This document shows positions 32,889 through 42,380 of a stretch of DNA of 59,852 nt, one piece after another. Position numbers and translations under genes: made by a program. Where the stretch lies: NCBI GenBank assembly GCA_002746255.1, contig NVWO01000001.1, positions 340,788 to 400,639 on the forward strand. Reading direction: 5' to 3'. The notes under the pieces were generated by a model. It saw only the letters and a list, made by a program, of their open reading frames with translations, made no database searches and was not told where the DNA came from. The DNA is from Rhodospirillaceae bacterium. GTDB taxonomy: Bacteria > Pseudomonadota > Alphaproteobacteria > GCA-2746255. The number at the start of each line of letters is the position of its first letter. The stretch's first letter is position 1.

Positions 32889-34832
32889 ATGGGGTTGCTC
32901 ATCAATGTCGACAATGGCGGCACGCTAACGGATGTATGCGTTGTTGATGGGCCGGATGTCTACCACGCGAAAACGCTGACGACCCCTTACAATCTAAGCA
33001 AATGCTTTTTTGAAGTCCTGAAGGAAGCATCAAAACAAATCTACGGCGAAGCACGGCTTGATAAGCTTTTAAACAATGCTGAAAGCATTCGTTACTCAAC
33101 GACCCAGGGTACGAACGCCGTTGTCCAAAAAATTGGCCCACGCCTTGGTCTGATCCTGCGCAAGGGAAAGACGGCCGCTTTTCTCCGCAAAACCGAATCC
33201 GAAGTTCAGATGTTCGACGTGCTTGTTGGCGACCGTCTGGCGACCCTTGATTGCAAGCTGAAAGGCGAGGATCTGGAGGAGATGGTTGTGGGCGAGGTCA
33301 ATCGCCTTATCTCGAAGGGCGCGAACCGGGTGGTGGTCAGCTTTGGCGGGGCGAACATGGTCAGGGACGAGACGCGCATCAAGCGCATCCTCCTGCAACG
33401 CTATCCGCGTCACCTTCTTGGTGCCGTGCCCGTCCTTTTCTCCCACGAACTTATCGACGATGGGGACGACCGACGCCGGACCTGGACCGGGCTTCTGAAC
33501 TCCTTTCTTCATCCGGCGATGGAACGCTTTCTCTACAACGCAGAGAACCGGCTTCGCGACCATCGAACGAAGAATCCGATGTTAATTTTCCGCAACGACG
33601 GAAACTCGACTCGAATTGCAAAAACCATTGCGCTGAAAAGTTATGGTTCCGGGCCCCGTGGCGGTATGGAGGGTGCATGCGCCCTTATGCATCATTACGG
33701 AATTAAAATGGGCGTCACGATGGACATCGGTGGCACAACGACGGACATCGGCCTTGTTGAAAAGGGGGCTATTCGAGAAAAGCGTCGTGGCAAAGTCGAA
33801 GAAATCCCTGTTTCCTTTCCGTTGAGCGATCTCGTCAGCATTGGCGTTGGCGGCGGTTCGATTTTCCGCGCCAAGGGAAAAACCATCGCCGTCGGCCCGG
33901 AAAGCGTCGGCGCGGCACCCGGCCCGGCCTGCTTTGGCCGCGGCGGTCAGGAGGCAACCAGCACGGATGCCTATCTTCTGATGGGCATTCTGGACCCGGC
34001 CTCCTATTTTGGCGGCGGTTTTTGCCTGGACGTGGATCGTGCGCGCGCCGTTATCGATGGAAAAATAGCAGACCCCCTGGGCAAAAATCTGGATGCGGCC
34101 CTGCTAGCCATGGACCGCGTCTATGAGGAAAAGATCGCAAAGGCGATCGCGCGTTATGTGAAGAAGCCAGCCGCGACGACGTTGCTGGCATTTGGCGGTG
34201 CGGGCCCCATGAATGCCTGCGGCATTGCTGAGCGTGTCGGCATACGGGAAGTCCTGATCCCCCGGATGGCGTCGGTCTTCAGCGCCTTTGGCATTGGTTT
34301 TAGCGACATCGCGCATTCTTACGAAGTGGCTCTATCAAAAGTGACGAATGCCGATTTGAAGGCAGTTTCTTCGAACCTTATGGAACGTGCCAAGCGCGAC
34401 ATGTTTTCCGAGGGCATCGACATCGCGCGATGCAAACGCGCATTTGCGCTGGAATATTCCCTAAAGGGTGCGGAAATCCGAAAGCCGCTTGCCAATTCAC
34501 CGCGTCTGCCAAAAAACATGAAGGGAGCGAAAGACGTACGTTTGCATCTACGCCTTTCAAAGGCGGTCCCCCATTGTGATTTGAAGAAGGCGAAAGGCAA
34601 GAAGACGTTTGCGGCAAAACGGGACGGTACCCGTCGAATTCTGTCCGCTTCGGGCATAAGAGAGGACGTCCCCGTCTATCGTCTGGAAAAATTACGTCCC
34701 ATGATGACAGCGGAAGGACCCGCAATTTTAGAGGAAGCCTTTTTCACCTGTCGGGTGAAAGAGGGTTGGACCATGGATGTGAATGAAAACCACGACGTTT
34801 TTCTACGCCGCACAGGAGGTCGCTCAACATGA
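32889..34832 (+). CDS. ketone carboxylase HyuA-like subunit (first)
   Basis: 647 residues (about 71 kDa) of the hydantoinase A/oxoprolinase family, with an ASKHA-type ATP fold. N-terminal nucleotide motif VDNGGTLTDVCVVDG (the usual Ile is Asn), YSTTQGTNAVVQ, DIGGTTTDIGLVEKG, GVGGGSI and LAFGGAGPMNACGIAE are seen. In acetone and acetophenone carboxylases such subunits phosphorylate bicarbonate and/or the enol of the ketone. The closest match in operon layout is the 70-kDa subunit of acetophenone carboxylase (from memory). The stop overlaps the next ATG. Confidence 0.85.
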   Translation: MGLLINVDNGGTLTDVCVVDGPDVYHAKTLTTPYNLSKCFFEVLKEASKQIYGEARLDKLLNNAESIRYSTTQGTNAVVQKIGPRLGLILRKGKTAAFLRKTESEVQMFDVLVGDRLATLDCKLKGEDLEEMVVGEVNRLISKGANRVVVSFGGANMVRDETRIKRILLQRYPRHLLGAVPVLFSHELIDDGDDRRRTWTGLLNSFLHPAMERFLYNAENRLRDHRTKNPMLIFRNDGNSTRIAKTIALKSYGSGPRGGMEGACALMHHYGIKMGVTMDIGGTTTDIGLVEKGAIREKRRGKVEEIPVSFPLSDLVSIGVGGGSIFRAKGKTIAVGPESVGAAPGPACFGRGGQEATSTDAYLLMGILDPASYFGGGFCLDVDRARAVIDGKIADPLGKNLDAALLAMDRVYEEKIAKAIARYVKKPAATTLLAFGGAGPMNACGIAERVGIREVLIPRMASVFSAFGIGFSDIAHSYEVALSKVTNADLKAVSSNLMERAKRDMFSEGIDIARCKRAFALEYSLKGAEIRKPLANSPRLPKNMKGAKDVRLHLRLSKAVPHCDLKKAKGKKTFAAKRDGTRRILSASGIREDVPVYRLEKLRPMMTAEGPAILEEAFFTCRVKEGWTMDVNENHDVFLRRTGGRST

Positions 34833-35245
34833 TAATTCCAATGACGGAATATTTGGCGATTGATCTGGAAACCGAAAAATGGCTTTGCCGACGCTGCGAT
34901 CACGTCATCGGGTCGGCGCGCAAGAATTACAAGGAAGGGTTGCTGGTTTACGATCGTAATCCTAGGGAAATTCACCGGCCGATCCTTGATGAGAAGCATT
35001 ACGAATTTACCTACGCGCCGGATCCGAAATGGGTCCGGATTCTTGAATATTATTGCCCGAGTTGCGGTGTGATGATGGAGGCGGAATACACGCCTCCGGG
35101 GCACCCGCCAATCCACGATATGGAATTCGACATTGACGCCTTGAAAGCGCAATGGAAGGCGCGTCCCAAGGGGGCGGCGCCGAATTTGGGTCCGGATACC
35201 TCGCCAAGGGATGAAGGGCATCACGGCCACGGCGCGGAGAAATAA
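34829..35245 (+). CDS. small zinc-binding carboxylase subunit (Apc2/acetone carboxylase gamma-like)
   Basis: 138 residues (about 15 kDa), ATG overlapping the preceding stop (ATGA). CRRCDHVIGSA (residues about 20-30) and YYCPSCGVMMEAEY (about 72-85) give two C-x2-C pairs able to hold one zinc. The NYKEGLLVYDR and PRE segments resemble the acetone carboxylase gamma family. In the acetophenone carboxylase core the small subunit carries zinc. A His-rich tail (HHGHGAEK) closes the protein. Its presence, with its partners, marks the operon as a carboxylase rather than a hydantoinase. Confidence 0.82.
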   Translation: MIIPMTEYLAIDLETEKWLCRRCDHVIGSARKNYKEGLLVYDRNPREIHRPILDEKHYEFTYAPDPKWVRILEYYCPSCGVMMEAEYTPPGHPPIHDMEFDIDALKAQWKARPKGAAPNLGPDTSPRDEGHHGHGAEK

Positions 35246-35250
35246 GGACG

Positions 35251-37392
35251 ATGCGTAGGGTTTCTGTCGACATCGGGGGAACGTTTACGGACTGCTTTCT
35301 TGTCTGGGACGGCGAATACATTGAAGCAAAGGCGCTGACGACCCATGAAAATCTGGCGCTTGGCTTCATGGAGGCGCTGGAGAAGGCCTATACGCGCCTT
35401 GGGCTTGATCTGGACACGGTGCTGTCCAAGGTTGATTCCGTTCGTTACGCGACGACCCTTGGCACGAACGCCCTGATCCAGCGCAAGGGGCCGAAAGTGG
35501 GCCTGCTGGTGACCGCCGGTTTTGAAAGCACGGTGCCGTTGAGCCGCGGTCGCGGCTATGGGGAAGGGCTTGATTTTCTACACCAGGCCGATTTGGCGAA
35601 CGCCCAACGGCCGGAGCCCCTGGTGCCGGTGCCGATGATCGCCGGTGTGCGTGAGCGCATCGACTACAAGGGAAAAATTGTCTTTCCCCTGGACGAGACG
35701 GACCTTCGCCATCAGATACGCCGGCTTGTGGACCGTGGCGCACAGGCCTTCGTCGTTGCCTTCATCAATTCCGTCGTCAATTCGGAGCACGAGCGTCGGG
35801 CGCAGGAAATCCTGCTTGAGGAATATCCCTCGCACATGCTGGGGTCGATGCCGGTTATCCTCTCCCACCTGGTTGCGGGACGGAAAGGCGAATATGTGCG
35901 TACGTCTTCCTGCATTATGGATGCTTTCCTTCACGAGGAAATGTATTTCGGGCTGAGTTCGCTTGAGATGAGCCTGCGCGAGCACGGCTATATGAAGCCG
36001 ATGCTTGTGATCCATAATTCCGGCGGCATGGCGCAGTTGAATTCGACCGATGCGCTTCAGACAATTCATTCCGGCCCGGTTGCCGGCATCGCCGCTTCCG
36101 AGCATCTGGCCGAGGAAATGGACCTGGGCGACATTGTCTGCACGGACATGGGCGGGACCAGTTTCGATATCGGGATCGTCGTTCGTGGTGGCATCAAGCA
36201 TTATGACTTCAATCCGGTGATCGACCGCTGGCTGGTCAGTGTGCCGATGGTGCATCTTGTAACCTTGGGGGCAGGGGGTGGTTCCGTTGCTCGTTATGAG
36301 CGGATGTACAACACCGTGCAGGTGGGGCCGAAAAGCGCGGGTTCGGACCCGGGGCCTGCCTGCTACGACCGTGGTGGCATGGACCCGACCGTGACGGACG
36401 CCGATCTGGTGCTCGGCTATCTGGATGCGGACAATTATGCCGGTGGCAGCATCAAGTTGAACCGCAAGCGTTCGGAATTTGCTATTCGCGAAGCCTTGTG
36501 CGAGCCGCTGGGCATTTCCGTCATTGAGGCCGCAAAACTTATCAAGCAGCGCGTCGATAACAACATGGTCAACGGCATGGCCCAGGAGCTTCGCGCGCGC
36601 GGGTACGACCCGCGTCGGTTCACGATGCTGGCCTATGGCGGCAATGGACCGCTTCACAGCTGTGGCATTGCCAGCATGCTGGGGATCGACAAGATTCTAG
36701 CACCACCCTTTACGGCTGTTTTTTCGGCTGTCGGGGCCGGCAACATGCACCAGATGCATATTCACGAACGTTCCCTTTTCATGAATATCTACAACTCGAA
36801 CACGCGCCACCTGTTCGACGATTACGATGCCTTTAACCGCACCGTCGAAGAGCTGGAAGTGCTTGGTAGGCAGGATCTTCTACGTCAGGAAATGAAGCGC
36901 GAGGACATTCATCACCGGCTTGAGCTGGACATGCGTTATGGCAATCAGCTTGTTACGACGACCGTGGTGGCGAACGTCTCGCGTTTGAATAACATTGAAG
37001 ACGTGATGTCGATCATCAATCAGTTTTCGGCCGATTACGGAAAACGGTTTGGCGAGGGCAGTCAGGCGCCGGAGGCGGGCATTCGTATCAACACCGTGCG
37101 CGTGTCTTCCTTTGTCGAACTGGATACCGTGCATTTCAAACATGTTCGTTTCGAAGAAGCGGACAGGAAAAAAATAGCGGCGCCGAAACCGGTTGCGCGG
37201 CGGGAATGCCATTTCCCGGGCCATGCGAGTGGGCTGGAAACGGCGATTTATAAGGCAGAGCAGTTTGAACCGGGGATGGTGATCGAGGCCCCGGCCGTCG
37301 TGATCGCGCCGACGACGACATATCTTGTCGAACCCGGCTGGCGTCTGACGGCAAGCGAGCAGGGTGCCATCTGGCTTACCCGGGTGAAATAG
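35251..37392 (+). CDS. ketone carboxylase HyuA-like subunit (second)
   Basis: 713 residues (about 78 kDa). Canonical VDIGGTFTDCFLVWDG at residues 5-20, YATTLGTNALIQRKGPKVGLL, DMGGTSFDIGIVVRGG, LGAGGGSVARYE, and YGGNGPLHSCGIASMLG. Its motifs are closer to the hydantoinase A consensus than those of the first subunit, so the pair has probably split roles, as in the alpha/alpha-prime pair of acetophenone carboxylase. Starts 5 bases after the zinc-subunit stop. A C-terminal beta-rich part follows residue 520. Confidence 0.87.
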   Translation: MRRVSVDIGGTFTDCFLVWDGEYIEAKALTTHENLALGFMEALEKAYTRLGLDLDTVLSKVDSVRYATTLGTNALIQRKGPKVGLLVTAGFESTVPLSRGRGYGEGLDFLHQADLANAQRPEPLVPVPMIAGVRERIDYKGKIVFPLDETDLRHQIRRLVDRGAQAFVVAFINSVVNSEHERRAQEILLEEYPSHMLGSMPVILSHLVAGRKGEYVRTSSCIMDAFLHEEMYFGLSSLEMSLREHGYMKPMLVIHNSGGMAQLNSTDALQTIHSGPVAGIAASEHLAEEMDLGDIVCTDMGGTSFDIGIVVRGGIKHYDFNPVIDRWLVSVPMVHLVTLGAGGGSVARYERMYNTVQVGPKSAGSDPGPACYDRGGMDPTVTDADLVLGYLDADNYAGGSIKLNRKRSEFAIREALCEPLGISVIEAAKLIKQRVDNNMVNGMAQELRARGYDPRRFTMLAYGGNGPLHSCGIASMLGIDKILAPPFTAVFSAVGAGNMHQMHIHERSLFMNIYNSNTRHLFDDYDAFNRTVEELEVLGRQDLLRQEMKREDIHHRLELDMRYGNQLVTTTVVANVSRLNNIEDVMSIINQFSADYGKRFGEGSQAPEAGIRINTVRVSSFVELDTVHFKHVRFEEADRKKIAAPKPVARRECHFPGHASGLETAIYKAEQFEPGMVIEAPAVVIAPTTTYLVEPGWRLTASEQGAIWLTRVK

Positions 37393-37422
37393 AGGTCGCT
37401 CTCTGAGAGCAGGGATAGAACA

Positions 37423-39786
37423 ATGAACAAGCAAGTGAAACCGGATACGCCGTCACGCGAAGAGGAATTGATCTCGGAATTCCTTGAGAAGACGACGCTG
37501 TTTCTGGGTCCGGATCCGGAAATTATGGCGGATCACGATATTTCACCACGCACGGCCCATGAGGAACGCGCCGTGAACGCGGTTACGGACGACGCACTGC
37601 TGGCGGTTGTGCGCGACCGCATGCAGGTCGCGGCGAACGAATGCTATGAAATGCTTGAACAGATGGGGGCGGCCCCGGGCGCAAAATGGGGCGACCTCAT
37701 TAGCGGTATTTATACGGCAAGTGGCGATCTGGCCATTACCAGCACCGGCGGTGTCCTGGTTTTTTCCGCCCTGGTGCATCATCCGATCAAGTTCATCTGC
37801 AAATATTGGACAAAGGACCCGACGGTCGGCGTGCGTGAAGGGGATGGCTTCATCCACAACGATGCCCGCTATGGGAACATTCACAACACCGATCAAAGCA
37901 TGCTTCTGCCCATCTTTCACGAGGGCGAATTGATCGCATGGGCCGGTGCGACTGTCCACGAAGGTGAGAATGGCGCGATTGAGCCTGGCGGCATGCCGTC
38001 GCTTGCCGAATCGCCCTATGACGAAGGGCTGAAGATGTCGCCTTTCAAGGTGGTCGAGAATTTTCAGCTAAAGAAAGACCTCGTCACCTTTCTGCAGAAT
38101 TCCGTGCGCGAGCCGAAGCTGCAATACGAAGATATGAAAGTAAAACTTTTTTGCTGCCGCCGTATCGAACAGCGGATCAAGGAAGCGATTGCGGAATATG
38201 GGATCGAGCCGGTCATCGCGGCCTTGCGGCGCAACATGGAAGACCCAAAAGAAGAGGTCAAAAAACGAATTCGGGAATGGCCGGATGGAACGGTGCGGGC
38301 AATCTCTTATGCTGACAGCACGCTTCGCGAAAATCTGATCGTGAAGATCAACCTCGAAGTGCGGAAGGAAGGGGAAAAGTTGATTCTCGATTTCCGGGGG
38401 TCGAGCCCGGAATTCCTGAACCGCGCTAACAATACCGTGGTGTCTTCCTTGAAGGGCATGCTGGCGCAGCTGTTTCTGACATTTGTCTGGCCGGACCTGC
38501 CGCGAAACCAGGCGGTGTTTGCACCCATCGATATCATCGTCGATCCGCGATCGACATTGAACTCGTCTTACGAAGTGCCAAATGCCGAAAGCATGATGAC
38601 CTTCTTTCCGGCGTTCTCCGCTGCGCAGCTGGCGGTGGCGAAATTTCTTTATAGTTCGCCCTTCAAGGCAACGCGGGTGATCGCGCCCTGGTACAACATG
38701 ATCAACACCTTCATCTATGGCGGCACCACCCAGCATGGCGAGATGGTTGGCAATTTATGCGCGGATCTAAACGGCATGGGCGGTGGCGCACGCATTGACC
38801 GTGATGGCGAAAACGCCATTGCGCCCATCTTTGCGACGATGTCGGACATCGGCGAACAGGAACTGAATGAAGAAGAGGTGCCGTTTATTCAGTTGGTTTC
38901 GAAGAAGCTGATGCGCGACAATCAGGGTTTTGGAAAATTCCGGGGCGGCATGGGTTACGAGATGATGGCGGCGACGCGGGGCAGTCCCTTCTGGGGATTT
39001 ATGGTCTGCTGCATCGGTTCAAAAATGCCGAATGTGCAAGGGCTGTTCGGAGGCTATGGCTGCGCGACCTATCCGCTTTGCAAGGTGAAAGGAACGAACA
39101 CTTACGAGATCATGGCAAGCGATCCGGAAAAGTTCGACTTTTCCATCGAAAGCGTCATGAACAAGCGTCGCTTTAAGGGGGCCAGCTACAGCACTCATCA
39201 CATGGGCTTGCAGTTCGAACTGGCGCAGGAAGGCGAACTTTACATGATTACCCAGGGGTCCGGGGGCGGTTACGGCGATGTGCTGGAGCGCGACCCCGAC
39301 CTGGTCATCAAGGATGTCGAGGCGGATTATATTTCCGACCACACGGCGAGAAAAATCTACCACGTCGTTTATGACTCCGAGACGCTGGCGATCGACGTTG
39401 CGGCGACGGAGAAGGCGCGCGAAAAGGAACGCGCGGCGCGCAAGAAACGCGGTGTGCCCTTCAAAAAATTCATCAAAAAATGGTCGAAAAAAGAACCGCC
39501 TGCGCACCTGCCTTATTATGGCTGCTGGGGTCCGGACCGGAGCGTGATTTACGGCGGCTCGGCGGATGTGAAGATGTCTGCAGATGCAATACAGCCAATC
39601 ATGATGCCGAACCCAAAGGACGTGCGTATTTCCGAGCTGGAAACGCAACTCGCCAAACTTGAGCGCAAGGTGCAGCGCGCGGAAGCGCCGAAAAAGGCCA
39701 AACGGGCCAAGCCAAAAGCCAAGGCGAAAGCCAAGGCAAAGGCAAAGGCAAAGGGGAAGAAGCCGAAAGGAAGATGGGCAAAGTGA
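37423..39786 (+). CDS. ketone carboxylase HyuB-like subunit with Lys/Ala-rich tail
   Basis: 787 residues (about 87 kDa) of the hydantoinase B family: GDLAITSTGGVLVFSALVHHP, FIHNDARYGNIHNTDQS, GATVHEGENGAIEPGG, and GSGGGYGDVLERDPDLV. This subunit carries the carboxylation site in acetone carboxylase. After the domain, residues about 725-760 look like a short coiled coil (ISELETQLAKLERKVQ), and the last 30 residues are almost only Lys, Ala, Pro and Gly. I do not know this tail from acetone or acetophenone carboxylases. It overlaps the next gene by 13 bases. Confidence 0.87.
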   Translation: MNKQVKPDTPSREEELISEFLEKTTLFLGPDPEIMADHDISPRTAHEERAVNAVTDDALLAVVRDRMQVAANECYEMLEQMGAAPGAKWGDLISGIYTASGDLAITSTGGVLVFSALVHHPIKFICKYWTKDPTVGVREGDGFIHNDARYGNIHNTDQSMLLPIFHEGELIAWAGATVHEGENGAIEPGGMPSLAESPYDEGLKMSPFKVVENFQLKKDLVTFLQNSVREPKLQYEDMKVKLFCCRRIEQRIKEAIAEYGIEPVIAALRRNMEDPKEEVKKRIREWPDGTVRAISYADSTLRENLIVKINLEVRKEGEKLILDFRGSSPEFLNRANNTVVSSLKGMLAQLFLTFVWPDLPRNQAVFAPIDIIVDPRSTLNSSYEVPNAESMMTFFPAFSAAQLAVAKFLYSSPFKATRVIAPWYNMINTFIYGGTTQHGEMVGNLCADLNGMGGGARIDRDGENAIAPIFATMSDIGEQELNEEEVPFIQLVSKKLMRDNQGFGKFRGGMGYEMMAATRGSPFWGFMVCCIGSKMPNVQGLFGGYGCATYPLCKVKGTNTYEIMASDPEKFDFSIESVMNKRRFKGASYSTHHMGLQFELAQEGELYMITQGSGGGYGDVLERDPDLVIKDVEADYISDHTARKIYHVVYDSETLAIDVAATEKAREKERAARKKRGVPFKKFIKKWSKKEPPAHLPYYGCWGPDRSVIYGGSADVKMSADAIQPIMMPNPKDVRISELETQLAKLERKVQRAEAPKKAKRAKPKAKAKAKAKAKAKGKKPKGRWAK

Positions 39787-40640
39787 GTGCTGCGCTCGCC
39801 GAAGCTTTGAGCGGAAAGCTCTGGATTGATTCGCTTGCTTATGGAAAACGGCTTTTCCTGAACCCGGACGAAGACCCCTGGGCCGACCCTACCCGTTTTG
39901 TGTGGTTGGTGGGGCAGGGGCAGGCGCTTCTTGGTTCGGATGTCCTCGGCCTGAGGCTGGAGGATGCCTATGGCGCGTTGCTTGCCCGGCAACCGGACGT
40001 CCTTGGCGAGGCGGCGGGCCGCAGTGCCGGTGCCATCCTTCGGGCCCTTTTTCGCGAGGAGACGGAAAGGGCGCGGATCGGTGAAATTCTTACCGCCCTT
40101 CGCGGCACCTATCGGGAATTGCCCCTTGTCCTTCAGATGCCATCGCCATCGGCCTGGGTGGAATGGGTCTGGGGCCTTGGCCTTGGCAAACCCCCAGGAA
40201 AATCCGCAAAGACACCGGACACGGACGAAATCGAGGCCGTCGCCATGTACCTTGCGGACATGCTGCGCGCCTTTGCCGATTGCGGCGTTGACGGCATTTT
40301 GTTGCGGGAAAATTCAGGGGAGGGGCTTGGCGAACGCTTTTCCCTCTACCAGCCGGTCGTAAACGTCGCCCATCACTATCGCTGGTCTTTGGGATTGGAC
40401 GTTCCGGGAAAGGGGGGTGGCGGCGATCTGCCACAGGCGGATTCCGGGCTGGATTTATGCATCCTTGACGCCAAGGCTACGTCGAAGGCGGACATGCCAC
40501 TTGGGCTTCGGGTTCCGTTGGGTTATTGGAAGGCCGGCAAGACGCCGCCACCCATGGGCGCCTGCGGCTTTCGCTTTGCGGAGATTCCGGCGGATGGTGT
40601 GCCTGAAACCGTGCTTACCCAGGTAAAGGCGCTACGTTAA
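39774..40640 (+). CDS. fifth protein of the carboxylase operon, unknown fold
   Basis: 288 residues (about 31 kDa), ATG overlapping the HyuB stop by 13 bases. LPLVLQMPSPSAWVEWVWG and YLADMLRAFADCGVDGILLREN suggest a TIM-barrel-like protein, with a distant look of the uroporphyrinogen decarboxylase/methionine synthase group, but no catalytic motif is certain. Its position and size match Apc5, the separate fifth component required by acetophenone carboxylase (size from memory, about 34 kDa). Homology to Apc5 is not tested here. Confidence 0.6.
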   Translation: MGKVSAALAEALSGKLWIDSLAYGKRLFLNPDEDPWADPTRFVWLVGQGQALLGSDVLGLRLEDAYGALLARQPDVLGEAAGRSAGAILRALFREETERARIGEILTALRGTYRELPLVLQMPSPSAWVEWVWGLGLGKPPGKSAKTPDTDEIEAVAMYLADMLRAFADCGVDGILLRENSGEGLGERFSLYQPVVNVAHHYRWSLGLDVPGKGGGGDLPQADSGLDLCILDAKATSKADMPLGLRVPLGYWKAGKTPPPMGACGFRFAEIPADGVPETVLTQVKALR

Positions 40641-40687
40641 GGGAGAAATCGCCAGCTTTTTCTTTCGCCGTTGAAGCGGCCTTTGCG

Positions 40688-41842
40688 TTAGGCGTGGGCT
40701 GCTTTTTTTACCGCCGCCGTGATGCGGTCCTGGGTTTTGGTCTCTAGATAAGGGTGCATGGGAAGGCTCAGCACTTCCTTGGCGAGACGCTCGGCAACCG
40801 GCAGATTTTTTACCCGCGGGAAGGCGTCATAGGCCGCCTGCAGGTGAAGTGGTTTTGGATAATAAATCGCGGTCGGGATGCCTTGCGCGCGCAGTTCCGA
40901 AGACATGGCTTCCCGATTTAATCCTTTAAGCCGGATTGTGTATTGCGCCCAGGCGGAGGTGCGGTCGCCTTGTACCATGGGCGTAATAACGGTCTCGGAA
41001 AGGGCTTCGGAATAGCGCTGTGCAACTTGGTTGCGCGTTTCAATCTCATCCTGAAAAATCGCAAGTTTTGGAAGCAGGATTGCCGCCTGAAGCGTATCAA
41101 GGCGGCTGTTCATACCAATTCGTGTGTAGTCATATTGTGCTGTGCCAATGCCATGGACATGGATCGCGCGCAGAATGTCGGCCGTCGCGTCGTCATCGGT
41201 AAACAGCATCCCGCCATCGCCATAACAGCCCAAAGGCTTTGCTGGGAAAAAGCTGGTCGTTGTGATTGGCGCCAGAGTGCCGACGCGTTTGCCGTGCAGG
41301 GTTGCGCCGAAGGATTGGGCGGCGTCTGCGATGACAACCATGCCATGTTCGGCGGCAACGGCGTGGATGGCTTCGTAATCCGCCGGCTGGCCGAAAAGAT
41401 CGACGGCGATGATGGCGGCAGGGCGGAGCCCATTTTTTTTTGCGGTTTCGATGGCCTCTGCGAGCTGGGCTACGTCAAGATTGAAATTGTCCTCGGCGAT
41501 ATCGACAAAAACGGGGGTTGCGCCCAGAAGGGCTGGCGCCTCCGCCGTTGCAGCAAAGGTGAATGTCGGAACGAAAACGGCATCCTTCTGTCCAATGCCA
41601 GATGCCATCAGGGCAAGGGACAGGGCGTCCGTTCCATTCGCACAGGCGATTGCATGTCTGGCACCTGCGAATTCTGCGGCTTTTGTTTCAAACTCGGCGA
41701 CCTCCGGGCCCAGGACAAATTTTCCATGGTGCAGGACCTTTGCGATGGCGGCGTCAAGTTTATCGCGCAACCGGTCGCGTTGCGCCTTCAGGTCGATAAA
41801 AGGAATTGGTTCGGAATTTGATTGGGCAGATAAGGCAGTCAT
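40688..41842 (-). CDS. DegT/DnrJ/EryC1 family sugar aminotransferase (WbpE-like)
   Basis: 384 residues from ATG 41842; an extension to 41926 would overlap the preceding gene and includes an 8-base tandem repeat. IPFIDLKAQRDRL, HHGKFVLGPEVAEFE, CANGTDALSLAL, VDLFGQPADYE, ADAAQSFGA and SFFPAKPLGCYGDGG are seen; the Lys of the last motif holds PLP. Similarity is to WbpE-type enzymes that aminate UDP-3-keto-GlcNAc uronic acids or 4-keto sugars. A TviB-like dehydrogenase in the facing operon could supply a uronic acid substrate (inference). Confidence 0.88.
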   Translation of the reverse strand: MTALSAQSNSEPIPFIDLKAQRDRLRDKLDAAIAKVLHHGKFVLGPEVAEFETKAAEFAGARHAIACANGTDALSLALMASGIGQKDAVFVPTFTFAATAEAPALLGATPVFVDIAEDNFNLDVAQLAEAIETAKKNGLRPAAIIAVDLFGQPADYEAIHAVAAEHGMVVIADAAQSFGATLHGKRVGTLAPITTTSFFPAKPLGCYGDGGMLFTDDDATADILRAIHVHGIGTAQYDYTRIGMNSRLDTLQAAILLPKLAIFQDEIETRNQVAQRYSEALSETVITPMVQGDRTSAWAQYTIRLKGLNREAMSSELRAQGIPTAIYYPKPLHLQAAYDAFPRVKNLPVAERLAKEVLSLPMHPYLETKTQDRITAAVKKAAHA

Positions 41843-41879
41843 TTTTTTCCTTATGTCGAAACGTCGAAACGTCGAAGCG

Positions 41880-42380
41880 TCAGGCGGCGTCGACGGCCTC
41901 AATCGGGACGGTGATACGTATTTCACGTCCCAATAGATTCAACAACAGCACAACCCGCTGGTCGGCGGTCATTCGTTCATAAATTCCAACCCGTTCGGTG
42001 AAGGCGCCTTCGACGAGGCGCAGTTTCGTGCCGCGCTCAAGGTGGACCAGACTGGCCGGTGTCAGCAGGCCGCCTGGACGTTCCTGGCTTTGCAGGTCTT
42101 TGACCGTGCCTTCCGGTACCGGGGTGGGGCGATCGCCGTTTGCAAGCAGCCGTTCAATCCCGACCGTGCTGTTGATGGCGCGCCAGCGCGTATGGCTCAG
42201 GTCCATTTGTACGAAGAGGTAACGCGGGAAGAGGGGGACGATGACCCGTTCTTCCCGCCGGGCGTGCCGACGCGTTTTGGCAAAACGGGGCAGATAGACG
42301 TCAAAGCCCTGGCGGCGGAGATGTGCCGTGGCCTTTGCCTCGGCATGGGCGTGGGTGCGTGCGACAAACCAGTGTTTCAT
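41880..42380 (-). CDS. NusG-like antiterminator (RfaH/UpxY type)
   Basis: 166 residues. HWFVARTHAHAEAKATAHLRRQG and VIVPLFPRYLFVQMDLSH form the NGN domain, and GTKLRLVEGAFTERVGIYE the KOW domain. It differs from housekeeping NusG and fits the specialised paralogues that let polymerase read through long polysaccharide operons. Its ATG overlaps the stop of the MarR-type regulator (ATGA), and the DegT gene follows, so it likely acts on this or another glycan operon recruited through an ops-like element, which I could not locate. Confidence 0.88.
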   Translation of the reverse strand: MKHWFVARTHAHAEAKATAHLRRQGFDVYLPRFAKTRRHARREERVIVPLFPRYLFVQMDLSHTRWRAINSTVGIERLLANGDRPTPVPEGTVKDLQSQERPGGLLTPASLVHLERGTKLRLVEGAFTERVGIYERMTADQRVVLLLNLLGREIRITVPIEAVDAA

